From: Oxytricha trifallax
Taxonomy: Eukaryota; Ciliophora; Spirotrichea; Sporadotrichida; Oxytrichidae
NCBI GenBank assembly: GCA_000711775.1
Contig: ARYC01017409.1
Coordinates: forward strand, 1 to 64,000
DNA: 64,000 nucleotides
Direction of reading: 5' to 3'
The notes under the pieces are model-generated. The model was given only the letters and a program-made list of their open reading frames with translations. It was not told the origin of the DNA and made no database searches. Positions 22,420 through 33,216 of this stretch are shown here, one piece after another (the first letter of the stretch is position 1; each line of letters begins with the position of its first letter). The position numbers and the translations under genes are program-made.

Positions 22420-22898
22420 AATTTTGGCTTAAGAAAAGCAAAACATTTGTAGAATTAAGTTTATGAAAAATCATTATGAATTCTGTAATAGATTAAATTC
22501 TTCAGATTGAGTTGTGATGTGATTATACTAGTTAAATTTAATTTTGGAGTAATATTACAGTCAAAATTCTTACATTATATGCTTTTAATAAAATTTCCAT
22601 CTTAATAATTTACAATAGTATCATTTTGGCAATAATAAGTTTAATTTTAAATTATTAGAAATTATCAATCTTTTGTGGAACTTAGAGTTAATGTCATCCA
22701 AAATAACTAATTCTACTCAATAAAATAACACAAATATGTCCCACTATTGCTAAACTTGCTTCACTTTACATTAAATTATAATTATTATTCTACATTTATG
22801 AATATAGTTATTATTCCAACAATAAATCAGCAGAGAAGGGATAAACAGTTTACAGTAATTAGACAACTACATAGCAAAGCTCTAAGAGACATTGAAAG
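22420..22898. other. Intergenic, nothing recognised
   Basis: AT-rich DNA between the BET1-like and CLASP-like genes. No long frame, RNA gene or repeat seen; it presumably holds both the 3' end of one gene and the promoter of the other. Confidence 0.4.
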
Positions 22899-25657
22899 AT
22901 GTCCAAAGTAATCATTTCTCAATTATATAAACTTGTTTTAGCATATGAATGGAAGGATAGAATTGCCTCAATTCAATTAATTTACACAATAACTGAATCC
23001 ATATCTAAAGATGGGGAAAATGAGTAATTTACATCGGAGTGTCTCGATTAAATCTTCAGGAAATTACAGAAATCACTTCAAGCCTAAATTCTTGATTTGA
23101 GGTCTACTGTTATGATAATAATTCACATTTTAAAGAACATAGAATTTTGAGAATAAATAAGGAATTTAATGTCTATTATAAATTAATGAAAGAAGCATGC
23201 AATCTTCTGATATACTTTGCAAATCAATACCCTCAAGATTTCGAGGCTCACTCACACAGATATGTTAATGATGAATGTTTACTCAAAGCATTAAGCAGTG
23301 GTAAAAAGGTAATTGTCGACCTCGCACATGAATGTATTTCTGCTATTTTTAAAAGCACTTCAAACAATAGGTAAGTTCAGGTATTCACAAATAACTTGAG
23401 ATAAATCTTAGAAATGAGATATAAAGTTTTTGGAAATGAAAGTTCATTCTGAATTTTGCGCTTAAATTTGGATATTAAAATTTATTTATGTATAGGTTAA
23501 TCATTTAAGTTCATGAGCAAATTAGAAAAACAAAGAATACTGTACTCAAGTAAAAGCTTTAGGAGTATTGGCGAGATATAATATAAATAGTCAATTAACT
23601 TGTTTTTATTTTTTGATATTATCCAATACTTTCACACAATTATGACTACATATCCTATTGAATCCTTAATTAAAAACCAAGACATCCTTGAAAGTTTCAT
23701 ATTCTTAGCACTTTAAGATGCAAATGATTAAGTCAGAGCAAAGTGCAGGCAATCTTTCTCAGAATATAAAAAACTCTTTCCTCAAAGAGCAGATACCTTA
23801 TTTTACCAGTTCGATCTAAACATTCAAAAGGCGATTATCAACTAGCAGTCTCAAGAAGATCCAAGTTTCTTAAAACCTGTAGCTTAAAAACAAATAAGTG
23901 AAGGAGTAGTGGTTGCGGCAATCTCTGAGGGAGAACAGCATTTATTGAGTCCTAAATTCTAGAAAAATTCAGCTTCAGCTAATGAAACTGGAACATCGCC
24001 CTATATTCATAAGCTACGCTCAACTAGTGCTATGAGGTCATTCAAAAGGAATGAAGACGATCGCAGTCAAGAGAGATAATCAATACCACATAACTTTACA
24101 CTTCCCTCAAGATAATTACAGAGATAGTTTGCATCACCAATGGCTTCAAGAAGACCTCATTTCAGAAGTTAGCTTGGGAATTCAATTGAAGGATAATAGA
24201 ATTTAAATCCAACGTCACCAAGGCCTTATTCTTTTCTCAAAGCAGGACAGAGACTTCAATCTACAACAAAGGATATGACAGGGGAAAAAGATACTAATAG
24301 TTTGGAAAGCTAGAAGAAAATTGCATTCAGAAAAAGTGCTTAAATACCATCCAAAAATCTTGATAATTCCTTTTAAAGTAAAGATTTGAATAATCCAGTA
24401 AATGGAAATTAATAAGAGATACTTAATGTTGCTTCGAAATTGAGACATCTTTACAAGTCTAAATAAGGTAGGGAAGATAGTTTAGATGAGAAAGTGGATA
24501 ATTAATTTAGGAGACCAATGATTAGATTTATATAGTTGTTTTTACTTTATGACTTCTGACAATAAAATTGCTTTTAAGAAAAAGTCTCAACCAATCGTTA
24601 ACACCAATTTAGTTTCTCAAATGGAAAGGACTCAAGATTCCACAAGAGTAACTTAGAATCAAGTTTTATCTCCATCGAACTCTAATAAACACCTTCTTAA
24701 ACTGAAAAATAAATCTCTAAATTCATCAATATAAAAACGATAAAATCAGATGAAATCTTAGCACTCACTTTCTTCACTTCACTCTTCTCCTGGTATAGGT
24801 ATAGATGCTATAACTCTTATATTTATTAAAAATTTCAATACATTTATCCAATTATAATCTTTAGACTAAAGATGACAATACTAAGCTGAGAGTATCTACT
24901 GATAAGAACATATTCAATTATCCCCACTTATAAAATCATTTAACTAAAAATGCTCAATAATCCTAGAATTTGCAATTACCTTAAATCTCTTAAGAAGTTC
25001 AAAGACCAAACAGTGCCCTTTAGATGTCGTCAATCCAAGTTGATCAAGTCCTTCATGCTTTAGATTCTACTGAAAACAGTATACAAAATTCCTCATTAAT
25101 ACTTTCAGTAGGTGATTAACTAACATAAAACAAACCCACAAATCTTTAACAAAGCAATCGAGATTAGATATTTTCTCATGAATAAGTTAAGCCCAAAATG
25201 CATAATAACTATTTAAATTCTTCTCTGGAGATGTAAGATTTAAAAGAACAAACTCTTAAGGTGTAGAATGATTCAAAAGAGTAAAAAATAAATGAGCTTA
25301 TAAAGAAATGCAGTAGCTAGAATGAACGAGAGAGATATAGCGCCTATTGTTAAATTGCAGATATTTATAATTTGGATTCTTCAAACAATGACGATAGTGA
25401 TTCTTCACTGCCACCCGTATAATATACAATTTTTGAGATTATTCAAGATATGCTTATTAACTAATTTGGTTATTGAATGCTTCGCACTTATTCTATAAAA
25501 CCTAATCAAAGGCATGTCTGATGAAAGTAAGGAAATTAAATTGACAGTAATAGACACGCTTTTTAATTTATACATCTATTTTAAAGATACCTTGATTTAA
25601 GTTAGTCATTAGATAATTGAGAAAATTATCACAAATTTGGCATCGAATTCTTGCATT
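22899..25657 (+). CDS. CLASP/TOG-domain microtubule-binding protein, 3' end interrupted by TBE
   Basis: CLASP proteins bind tubulin through TOG (HEAT-like) domains and stabilise microtubules. The frame starts MSKVIISQLYKLVLAYEWKD, with WKDRIASIQLI matching the first TOG helix and LQAQILDLRSTVMIII the second. After a 20-bp IES it continues EFNVYYKLMKEACNLL. A later TOG part reads FLALQDANDQVRAKCRQSFS, KLFPQRADTLFYQFDLNIQ. A long Ser/Gln/Asn-rich linker follows, then a C-terminal HEAT stretch (ILQNLIKGMSDESKEIKLTV). At 25655 the frame runs into the TBE inverted repeat and would end at TGA within it after IQNPKTPQ. Only a few terminal residues of the CLASP fold seem missing. Four IESs were placed; an intron starts at GTAAGT near 23371. 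Confidence 0.75.
23142..23161. other. 20-bp IES in CLASP-like gene, pointer GAATTT
   Basis: GAATTT at 23142-23147 and 23162-23167. Removing 20 bp eliminates a TGA and joins HILKNIEF to NVYYKLMKEA in frame. One of the shortest IESs in the window. Confidence 0.8.
24518..24548. other. 31-bp IES in CLASP-like gene, pointer ATGA
   Basis: ATGA at 24518-24521 and 24549-24552. Removal joins NQFRRPM to TSDNKIAFKKK in frame and removes a TGA. Confidence 0.7.
24803..24869. other. 67-bp IES in CLASP-like gene, pointer AGATG
   Basis: AGATG at 24803-24807 and 24870-24874. Removal joins HSSPGIGID to DNTKLRVSTD in frame. Confidence 0.75.
25439..25469. other. 31-bp IES in CLASP-like gene, pointer TTATT
   Basis: TTATT at 25439-25443 and 25470-25474. 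Removal joins QYTIFEII to ECFALILQNLIKG in frame and removes a TGA. Confidence 0.75.
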
Positions 25658-25740
25658 CAAAACCCCAAAACACCTTAGTGAGGTTTATAAGTGCTTTGAT
25701 TTGTAGGGTATAGTTGGGGTCTTATTGGGGTTAGTAGAGA
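25658..25740 (+). repeat. TBE copy A left terminal inverted repeat
   Basis: C4A4-type end followed by sequence that recurs inverted at 29690-29772 and 31995-32078. Confidence 0.85.
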
Positions 25741-25759
25741 AATTAGGCCAATTTGCAAA

Positions 25760-26824
25760 ATGAGAAATAGAAATTAGCGAAATTTAGGGTCTATTTATGA
25801 TGAGTAATATTTAGATTTACTGCTTAAGCTTAGGTATGGTACAAGTATTAATATAGACTAAGCCAAACCTGTTCTAAATTATGCAGCAATAGCAAAGTTA
25901 TTACGCAAGAGTGCCTCAACTGTTAGGTATCACTGCTTGCTAGCTGTTTAGCATTTTAATTCTGGTTGTTGAACGCATCCTGTAAGAAAATAAAAGTTCT
26001 CTTAGCAGCATATTGAATATCTCTGCGATTCTAAGACTCTTAAGTATTGGGCACATTTCCCACTTGACTAGCGAGCTGTGATGTTTCATCGCAAGTTTCC
26101 TGACATGCGTATCTCACCATAGACTATCGCAAATATTTATTGAAGGAATGGTATTACCTTCAAGACTGTCAATAGAGTGAAGAGAGTGATTGACTTTACT
26201 CTGCCATTTTATAGTAATAATTTAAACTATATATATGATTAAATGCAGAGGTCTGTTGATAATAACATCAAGTTCATACACGCTGATGAAGCTGTGTTTA
26301 CGTTCAACACCTTTATTAATAAGTCTTGGTACAAGAAGTACGATAATATAGAAGTGTATGACTAAAAGGTTAAGGTTGTCACTCACGCAATTTTGGCTGG
26401 TATCAGTGAAGATTCAGGCTTAGAAACTTATGTTATTCATCCTCGCTCTATTAAGCGAGAGCAGTATATAGAGTTCTTACAAAAGCTAAGAGATAAGTAC
26501 AACGATCAAGAGATCATCCTTTTTGTTGATAACCTCTCAGTTCATAAGACTAAGGAATCTAAGAAAGCATATGAAGAGTTGAAGATAACTCCTGTGTATA
26601 ACGTTCCTTACAGTCCTCAATTTAATGGAATCGAATTCTATTGGAGTTAGATTAAGACTCACTACAAGAAACTCTTGCTGTATCACCTAATGCATGATCT
26701 ACCAATCGACACAGTAGACTTAATACAGAGTAGTTGCAAGAGAGTGGGTAAAGACTAGACTACGATATGTGCAAGGAAAGGAAGAATGAATGTTTATTAA
26801 TAAGTGTTAGACTTAAATGAATGA
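25760..26824 (+). pseudogene. TBE transposase (42-kDa type), copy A, two in-frame TGA
   Basis: The frame runs from MRNRNQRNLGSIYDEQ to TGA 26822 with TAA/TAG as Gln. It shows a DDE core: KFIHADEAVFTF (first Asp), IILFVDNLSVHKTK (second Asp) and PQFNGIEFYWS (Glu), with 34 residues between the second Asp and the Glu, as in Tc1/mariner-superfamily TBE transposases. In TBEs this protein is thought to help cut out the element and other germline DNA during macronuclear development. Two in-frame TGAs break it: 25970-25972 (also present in copy B) and 26141-26143 (AGA in copy B). If TGA is a strict stop, it is a pseudogene. Confidence 0.8.
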
Positions 26825-26830
26825 ATTATT

Positions 26831-27621
26831 TCACATATCAAACGAACTCTTAAATGGATTCGGCTTCTCTTTCTTTTCTTCCTCTGGTGCTTTACTAGGA
26901 CCCATGTTTCTTCTCTTTGTACCAGCACCAGCATCTATGTTCATTTCATCAGACTTTTAAACTTCATTATAAAGTCTCTTGCTAACTTAATGAATGGTTT
27001 GAGACTTTCTCTCTCTGTGAACCTTTGCATTCTCTTTCATTAGAAATATACCAGTTCCAGGTTTCCCTAAAAAGTTATAAATCAAAGCTTACTAGAGAGA
27101 TAAGGATGCTTCTTAAGCTCTGCTAGCCACGTCTCGCTTATTAGTATTCCTTGCTTCTTTTAATCTTCAGGAGAAATAGAGTAGCGTTTCTTATGAGCTT
27201 CTTCCATAATTTCTCTCAAATAATCCTCTTTGATTGTACCAAGAACACCAAAGAAGAATTTTCTTTCAGGCAACTTATTTGAGAGCTGCTTCTTGCTAGG
27301 AAGGTAAATAACCACTTCATCATCTTTCATTGCATCCTCGTAGAGATTTGTGACTGAAATCTCTGGGTAGTTAGGTATTTCAATCAGTTTGATTTCTTTG
27401 TTTTTAAAAGCTTTCTTCTCCTCGCAGAGTATTGCTTTTAAGAATGATATTTTAGTACCTTCCATCGTTGGAAGGAATAGACCAACTGTATACATCGTTG
27501 ATTAACATCAATTTATTTTACCATGCTAAGTAAGGTATCGATAGAGATCCTCCTTGCTTCTGAATCTTGAGATCATTTCTTGAGCCTCAACCCTTTTCAT
27601 TTGTTCATTGAATGATTCCAT
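26831..27621 (-). CDS. TBE 22-kDa-type protein, copy A (intact with two small introns)
   Basis: Starts MESFNEQMKRVEAQEMISRF. A 36-nt GT-AG intron ending TATACAG joins RYLTQH to VGLFLPTMEGTKISF. A 26-nt intron (GTAAGCTTTG to TTTTTAG) joins LKKHPYLS to RKPGTGIFLMKENAKV. The frame is then open to TGA 26831-26833, about 242 residues. It lies tail to tail with the transposase (7 bp between stops) and head to head with the 57-kDa gene. Function is unknown; TBE families keep this gene. It is the only undamaged gene of copy A. The second copy at 30122 has the same introns. Confidence 0.75.
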
Positions 27622-28187
27622 CTTTGTTCCTCTTCCTATTAATGAATTTCAAGTTTTAATTTATAGACTTCTGGATCCTATCCTTTAAAATCTTACTATT
27701 AAATATGGGCATCTTATAGGAGGTCAACCCTGTAAAGATACGTGGAGAAGGTTCGCAGAAGCTGTAACAAACTTCAGAGATGGAGCTCCATTTTTATCAA
27801 TTTAGTTCCATTAAATTAGTACTAAATTTGTTTAAATTTAATTAGTACCGGTACTAAATCCGTTTAAGTTTAATTGGTACCAATTTAATAGTACCAAAAC
27901 TTAATTAGTACCTAGTTTTAATCCAGTGAGGTTTGAATGGAAAAGTTCCAATCTGGTTCAAAACTTAATTGGTACCAGTACCAACCTGAACTTTATCTGA
28001 GTTAGTACCAGAATCAAAATTATTAAGAGCAAAATTACAAAAATTATAGTTATAAACTGAGTATAAATATGAAGTCTTAGAACTGAGATCAAACCATCAT
28101 TAATACTGTAGCAACTCCTACATAGTCCAGCTATAGCTATAGAGGTTTTAAGAGCTTTATAATAGAAATTTAAATTTGAATTTAAAC
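27622..28187. repeat. TBE divergent spacer with AGTACC iterons
   Basis: Between the divergent 22-kDa and 57-kDa genes. The stretch 27805-28015 contains many copies of AATTAGTACC or its inverse, including the palindrome TAGTACCGGTACTA. Its inverse is found at the left end of copy B (29776-30060). Probably the shared promoter or a binding array for an element protein. Confidence 0.6.
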
Positions 28188-29633
28188 ATGGCGGTCAACT
28201 TAAATCGTAGAGCGGCACTTTTAGGAGCAGGTCAATCAATGCTTAACTTTGTCAACCAAGAAACAAGAAGTTATATATATTGAGAGGGAGGCAGAGCTAA
28301 GAGCTCTTGAATTTGAAGCACAAGTTTTTATTATATAAGTTTAAAACATGAAACAGAAAGCTGAAATAGAAGTTTAAACATCAATAAAAGATGTTGAGGA
28401 AGAAAAGGAACAGCTTCAGATTTAAAGGATTAAAACTTTTGAATGCTAAGACTGCTAAAATTTTTTCTCTACTGATTCCAGTTCGAAGAGACATATGAAA
28501 GAGGTTCACTCTGGAAAGCTAAGGTGTATTTTAAGCATGATAAGGTCGATGGCAGGTAATAGTGCACGACTTGTGAGAAGTCTTATACTCACTCAGCTAA
28601 AGTTAAGAAACATATGCAGAAGCATCACCTAAGTGAGTTCTTGATTTAAGATAAAGAGACTTAGAAATTAGTGCCCGCTAAAAGAAAATCTAATAATCTT
28701 GAGACTTAAAAAGAACAACAGAGAAGCTCAAGAGGCAGAAGCGAATAGAATTAATGAATCAACCTGCTGGTAAAGTCTTTTTAGCATGCTTTTAAGAGAG
28801 AGCCATGTATATTCCTGCACTAAATGCAGTAGACCTTAGCAGTTGTAATGAAAACTACTTACATATAAACGTAACTGCTAAAGCAAAACTCATAGTGGTT
28901 GATGACTATGCCTACAAGGTATATCCTTTCAGCTATCTCCTTAAAAACAAGCAGTATCAAAATGAGTTTGCTAACGAATATAGTGTACTTAGAGAGGCTT
29001 AAAAAAAAGATTGCAAGAATTTGCTCAAGCTAGATGGTGATATTTTAGGGTTTGGTTTCATCGCACTAAGGCTAAAAAAGTTTGAAATGACTCTCCGAGA
29101 TTATCTATATTAAAACAGATACCCAGATGACTTGAATGATATTCTATCTAATATGATAAAGGGTGTTAAGGAACTTCACGAGCTTGGATAAGTTCATAGA
29201 GATTTGAAGCCTGAAAATGTTATGCTAAACCTTTGCCCTTTAGAAGTAGTTGTAATCGATTTTAATAGAGCCTTAAGATAAGAGATTGTAACCTTAGCAA
29301 AGGTTCTTGGTACTCCAGGTTACTTCCCAATCAGAGAGAAATGGACTAATGGGCTCTATTTAGTGGGATGTTTGGGCAGTAGCTGCAATAATTTTAGAGT
29401 GAGATATGGAAAGCATGACTTACATTAATACAAAATATGAAAAATAATCAATAAATCTAGCTGAGAAGCACATAAAACAAGATGATGTATGCTAAGAAAT
29501 AAAGAAGATTATAGAGAAGATAATAGTAAGAGCTCCAGCATATCCAAGACAATCCTTGGACGATATGCTCGAACCACTAAAGAAAGCGAGATTCAAGAGA
29601 TACAACAAAGACAATCAAGTAAAATTCGTGTGA
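28188..29633 (+). pseudogene. TBE 57-kDa-type zinc-finger/kinase protein, copy A, broken
   Basis: Starts MAVNLNRRAALLGAGQSM. A Glu-rich coil follows. Two C2H2-like fingers are seen: FECQDCQNFFSTDSSSKRHM and CTTCEKSYTHSAKVKKHMQK. The second half is kinase-like: HELGQVHRDLKPENVML (catalytic loop), VVIDFNRA (the DFG-position motif is DFN) and GTPGYFP. The frame is broken by shifts near 28260, 28540 and 29350 and by an in-frame TGA near 29390 in the WAVAAIILE segment. It ends KDNQVKFV with TGA 29631. The family is known from Oxytricha TBEs. This copy cannot make the full protein as it stands. Confidence 0.75.
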
Positions 29634-29689
29634 TATAATTAAACTAATACTCATTAAATACATATTAAAGTCTCAATAAACTTCCGTTT

Positions 29690-29772
29690 TCTCTACTAAC
29701 CCTAATAAAACCCCAACTTTACCCTACTAATCAAAGCACTTATAAACCTCACTAAGGGGTTTTGGGGTTTTG
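29690..29772 (-). repeat. TBE copy A right terminal inverted repeat
   Basis: Inverse of 25658-25740; ends GGGGTTTTGGGGTTTTG. Confidence 0.85.
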
Positions 29773-30121
29773 AATTAGGTTTTGAACCATTTTGGAACTT
29801 TTCCATTAAAACTTCATTAGTTAAAAACTAGGTACTTATTAAGTTTTGGTACTATTAAATTGGTACCAATTAAAATTAAACGAATTTAGTAGCAGTACTA
29901 ATTAAATTTAAACAAATTTAGTACTAATTTAATGGAACTAAATTGATAAAAATGGAGCTCAATCTCTGCAGTTTGTTACAGCTTCTGCAAACTTTCCCCA
30001 CGTATCTTTGCAGGGTTGACCTCCTATAAAATGCCCATATTTAATAGTAAAATTTTAAACAATAGGATCCAGAAGTCTATAAGTTATAATTTGAAATTCA
30101 TTAATAGGAAGAGGAACAAAG

Positions 30122-30909
30122 ATGGAATCACTCAATGATCAAATGAAAAGAGTCGAGGCTCAAGAAATGATATCAAGGTTCAGAAGTAAGGAAGATCTCT
30201 ATCGATACCTAACTTTACATGGTAAGATAACTTGATGACTATTTACATATTATGCAGTTGGTTTATTCCTTCCAACGATGGAAGGTACCAAAATTTCATT
30301 CTTGAAAGCAATACTTTGTGAGGAGAAAGAAAGCTTTTAAAAATAAAGAGATTAAACTAATCGAAATCCCCAACTACCCTGAGATTTCAGTCACTAATCT
30401 TAATGAGGATGCCATGTAAGATGAGGAAGTGGTAGTTTACCTTCCTACCAAGAAACAACTCTCTAATAAACTACCAGAGAGGAACTTTTTCTTTGGTGTT
30501 CTTGGTACAATAAAAGAGGGGTATCTCAGAGAAATAATTGAAGAAGCACATAAGAAACGACATTCTATCTCTCCTCAAGACTAGAAAAAGCAAGGCATTC
30601 TAATAAGCTCAGCTTGGCTAGAGGAACTTAAGAAGCATCCTTATCTTTCAAGTAAGCTTTGACATAAAACATTGTAGGAAAATCTGGCACTGGCATATAT
30701 CTTATGAAAGAGCATGCAAAGGTTCACAGAGAAAGAAAGTCGGAGACAATTTATGAGGTGAGCAAGAGACTTTATAAAGATGTCTAAAAACCAGATGAAA
30801 TGAACATAGATGCAGGAGCTGGCACTAAGAAGAAATATGGGCCCAAGCAAGCCATAAGAAGAGGAGAAGAAAGAGAAGCCAAACCCCTTTTTGGGTTAGT
30901 TTAATATGT
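30122..30909 (+). pseudogene. TBE 22-kDa-type gene, copy B, frameshifted
   Basis: Begins MESLNDQMKRVEAQEM. It keeps both introns of copy A, including the 26-nt GTAAGCTTTGACATAAAACATTGTAG, and the motifs GLFLPTMEGTKISF and FFFGVLGTIKEGY. An extra A in GAGAAAGAAAGC (near 30325) shifts the frame relative to copy A, and the C-terminal end has diverged. It is a decaying copy. Confidence 0.75.
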
Positions 30910-30917
30910 GAACTTAT

Positions 30918-31976
30918 TCATTCATTTAAATCTAAAACTTATTTATAAACATTCATTCCTCCCTCTCTCGCACAGACTGTTGTCTTATCTACGCTCACTC
31001 TCTTACAGCTGCTTTGAATTAAGTCTACTGTATCGACGGGCAAGTCATACATAAGATGATACAGCAGCAGCTTCTTGTAGTGAGTCTTGATTTAACTCCA
31101 GTAGAATTCAATTCCATTAAATTAAGGGCTATAAGGTTACACACAGGAGTTATCTTTAGCTCTTCATAAGCTTTCTTAGACTCCTTAGTCTTATAAACTG
31201 AGAGGTAATCAACAAACAGGATGATCTCTTGGTTACTATACTTCTCTCTGAGCTTATGTAGGAACTCTATATACTACTCTCGCTTAATAGAGCGAGGGTG
31301 AATAACATAACTCTCTAAGCCTGAATCTTCACTTATACCAGCTAAAATTGCATGGGTGACTACCTCCACTTTTTAATCATAAACTTCTATATTATCATAC
31401 TTCTTATACCAAGACTTATTAATAAAAGTGTTGAAAGTGAATACACCTTCATCAGCGTGTATGAACTTGATGTTATTAGTAAAAACCCTCTGCATTTAAT
31501 CATATATATAATTTAAATTATTACTATAAAATGGCACTGTAAATCAATCACTCTATTCACTCTGTTGACAGTCTTGAAGTAATACCATTTCTTCTAGAAA
31601 TATTGGCTATAGTCTAAGGAGAGATACGCATGTCAGGAAACCTGCGATGAAACATCACAGCTCGCTAGTCTAATGGAAAGTGTACCCAATACTTCAAAGT
31701 CTTAGAGTCGCAGAGGAAGTCAATATGAGCCTGAGAGAACTTTTATTTTCTTGCAGGATGCGTTCAACAACCAGAATTAAAATGCTAAACAGCTAGCAAG
31801 CAGTGATACCTAACAGTTGAGGCACTCTTGCGTAATAACTTTGCTATTGCTGCATAATTTAGTACAGGTTTGGCTTAGTCTATATTAATACTTGTACCAT
31901 ACCTAAGCTTAAGCAGTAAATCTAAATATTACTCATCATAAATAGACCCTAAATTTCGCTAATTTCTATTTCTCAT
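30918..31976 (-). pseudogene. TBE transposase, copy B, broken
   Basis: Homologous over its whole length to 25760-26824. It carries the same in-frame TGA after FNSGC (31764-31766) and a one-base deletion after SRRNGIT that shifts the frame before the catalytic core. Core motifs can still be recognised in the shifted frame. Confidence 0.8.
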
Positions 31977-32078
31977 TTTGCAAATTGGCCTAATTTCTCT
32001 ACTAACCCCAATAAGACCCCAACTATACCCTACAAATCAAAGCACTTATAAACCTCACTAAGGGGTTTTGGGGTTTTG

Positions 32079-32409
32079 AATGTGATAGAGCCATGCGAGT
32101 GGTCTGATTTTGAATTGCAAATACCCAAAGACCAGCATGCATCTGAACACATCAGTAATTCCAAATGCAAACCATATCTTCAAGATATCTCTGAATCTCT
32201 TTGCGACATCAACATACTCATCTCCGCGACCCCAGTCGGTATCTCCGTTGAAAGGAGCTTCGCACTTTGATTCAGTCTCGTAGCCCCATAGGTAAACTGC
32301 GGTAGCCACTGTCACAGCGACTGAGGAGGCAAATTACACTGCGAATTGGTAAAAGATTAAGTCGTTTTGGAGGCCACTCTATACTCTGTGTGGCAAGCTC
32401 AATAAACTT
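32079..32409 (-). CDS. Fragment of a membrane protein gene, ends at TBE
   Basis: Minus-strand coding reads SLPHRVQSGLQNDLIFYQFA, then a Cys/Trp/Gly loop (YLWGYETESKCEAPFNGD) and two apolar stretches (FASSVAVTVATAVYLWG and IWFAFGITDVFRCMLVFGYL), then FKIRPLAWLYH, where it hits the ATT/TIR boundary of TBE copy B. Beyond that the TIR would add IQNPKTPQ and TGA. Upstream of 32409 the frame is lost in AT-rich DNA. It appears to be one coding segment of a gene whose other parts are elsewhere. Family not recognised. Confidence 0.55.
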
Positions 32410-32812
32410 AGTTATATAATTATTTATTAATTTTTGTTTGAAAAAATCCTTTTTTGCTATTTAATTTAATTAATGTAAGCATAAAATTATTTTCACTTTC
32501 AATATAAAACATAATAGAATATTAGTTTAAGTTCATAGCAGCTTAGGCTTTCATTCTTGTTTTTGGATTGAAATAAAATAAAATTTATTATTTACTAGAT
32601 CACATACATTTAAATACCATAATTATGATATTCATTTCACTTGTTAATTGTAAATTGAATATCAAATAAAGTTTTTTTAAAAAATTGTAAAATAGTATTT
32701 AATTAATGAATACAGTATATATTATAGCAACCACATCTACAATTTGTTTTGTTATAATTCTTAATTTACTCTCTGATATCCATTTTATAATAAAGTTTGG
32801 CACACTTTTTAG

Positions 32813-33216
32813 TCAAAAATAAACGAAATCTTCATCTTATTTCTTGTTGACATCTTGGAAAGGCATTGGCTTGCTGATTTCTCCAGAGGTGTCGCTAGTG
32901 ACCTCTTCCATCTTCATTTGGTACATAAGGAGATGTCCGTAGAGCATTCTCATTTTTTTCACTGCCTTTCTCTTCTCTAAATCATCAGTAAGTTGTTTCC
33001 AGTCATTCACATCTTCAAGAATTTTACAAATAAATTTTCTTATTTAATATTAAAATGTCTAATACTATACATGTGATATAATTGTATGATCTGTAAAATT
33101 TAATTAATACACTGATTTTTTCCATAATACGAATTATAATTAATGTTATATTAATTAAAGAATTGCTTATCGCATGTAGTCGCGGTTCTTAGAAGGATAC
33201 ACTTTTACTGATTTCA
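32813..33216 (-). CDS. 3' exons of an unrecognised gene
   Basis: The last segment (about 33035-32813) reads ICKILEDVNDWKQLTDDLEK, then KMRMLYGHLLMYQMKMEEVT and SKPMPFQDVNKKQDEDF, ending at TGA 32813-32815. A short upstream segment at about 33216-33165 gives VKVYPSKNRDYMRQAIL and probably belongs to the same gene, separated by AT-rich intron or IES sequence. No further coding was found upstream, so the 5' part is missing or very diverged. Confidence 0.45.

Larger units (their letters stand above)
25658..29772. mobile_element. TBE transposon copy A (4.1 kb, degenerate)
   Basis: Both ends carry the inverted repeat beginning CAAAACCCCAAAAC (C4A4 telomere-like) followed by a conserved CCTCACTAAG/AAGTGCTTTGAT region of about 80 bp. 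The length of 4115 bp and the three-gene layout (DDE transposase, divergently arranged 22-kDa-type protein, zinc-finger/kinase 57-kDa-type protein) match telomere-bearing elements of Oxytricha. The transposase and the kinase frames are broken. The left flank is ATT and the right flank AAT, so a clean 3-bp target duplication is absent. The right end sits inside copy B. Confidence 0.9.
29773..32078. mobile_element. TBE copy B (2.3 kb, inverted, truncated)
   Basis: Reads in opposite orientation to copy A: TIR at 31995-32078, transposase on the minus strand, 22-kDa-type gene on the plus strand, then the iteron spacer, which stops abruptly at 29773 where copy A begins. The 57-kDa gene and the other TIR are absent. 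The right flank is AAT. Sequence identity with copy A is high but with several indels. Either copy A inserted into B with later loss of B's far half, or the two recombined. Confidence 0.85.
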
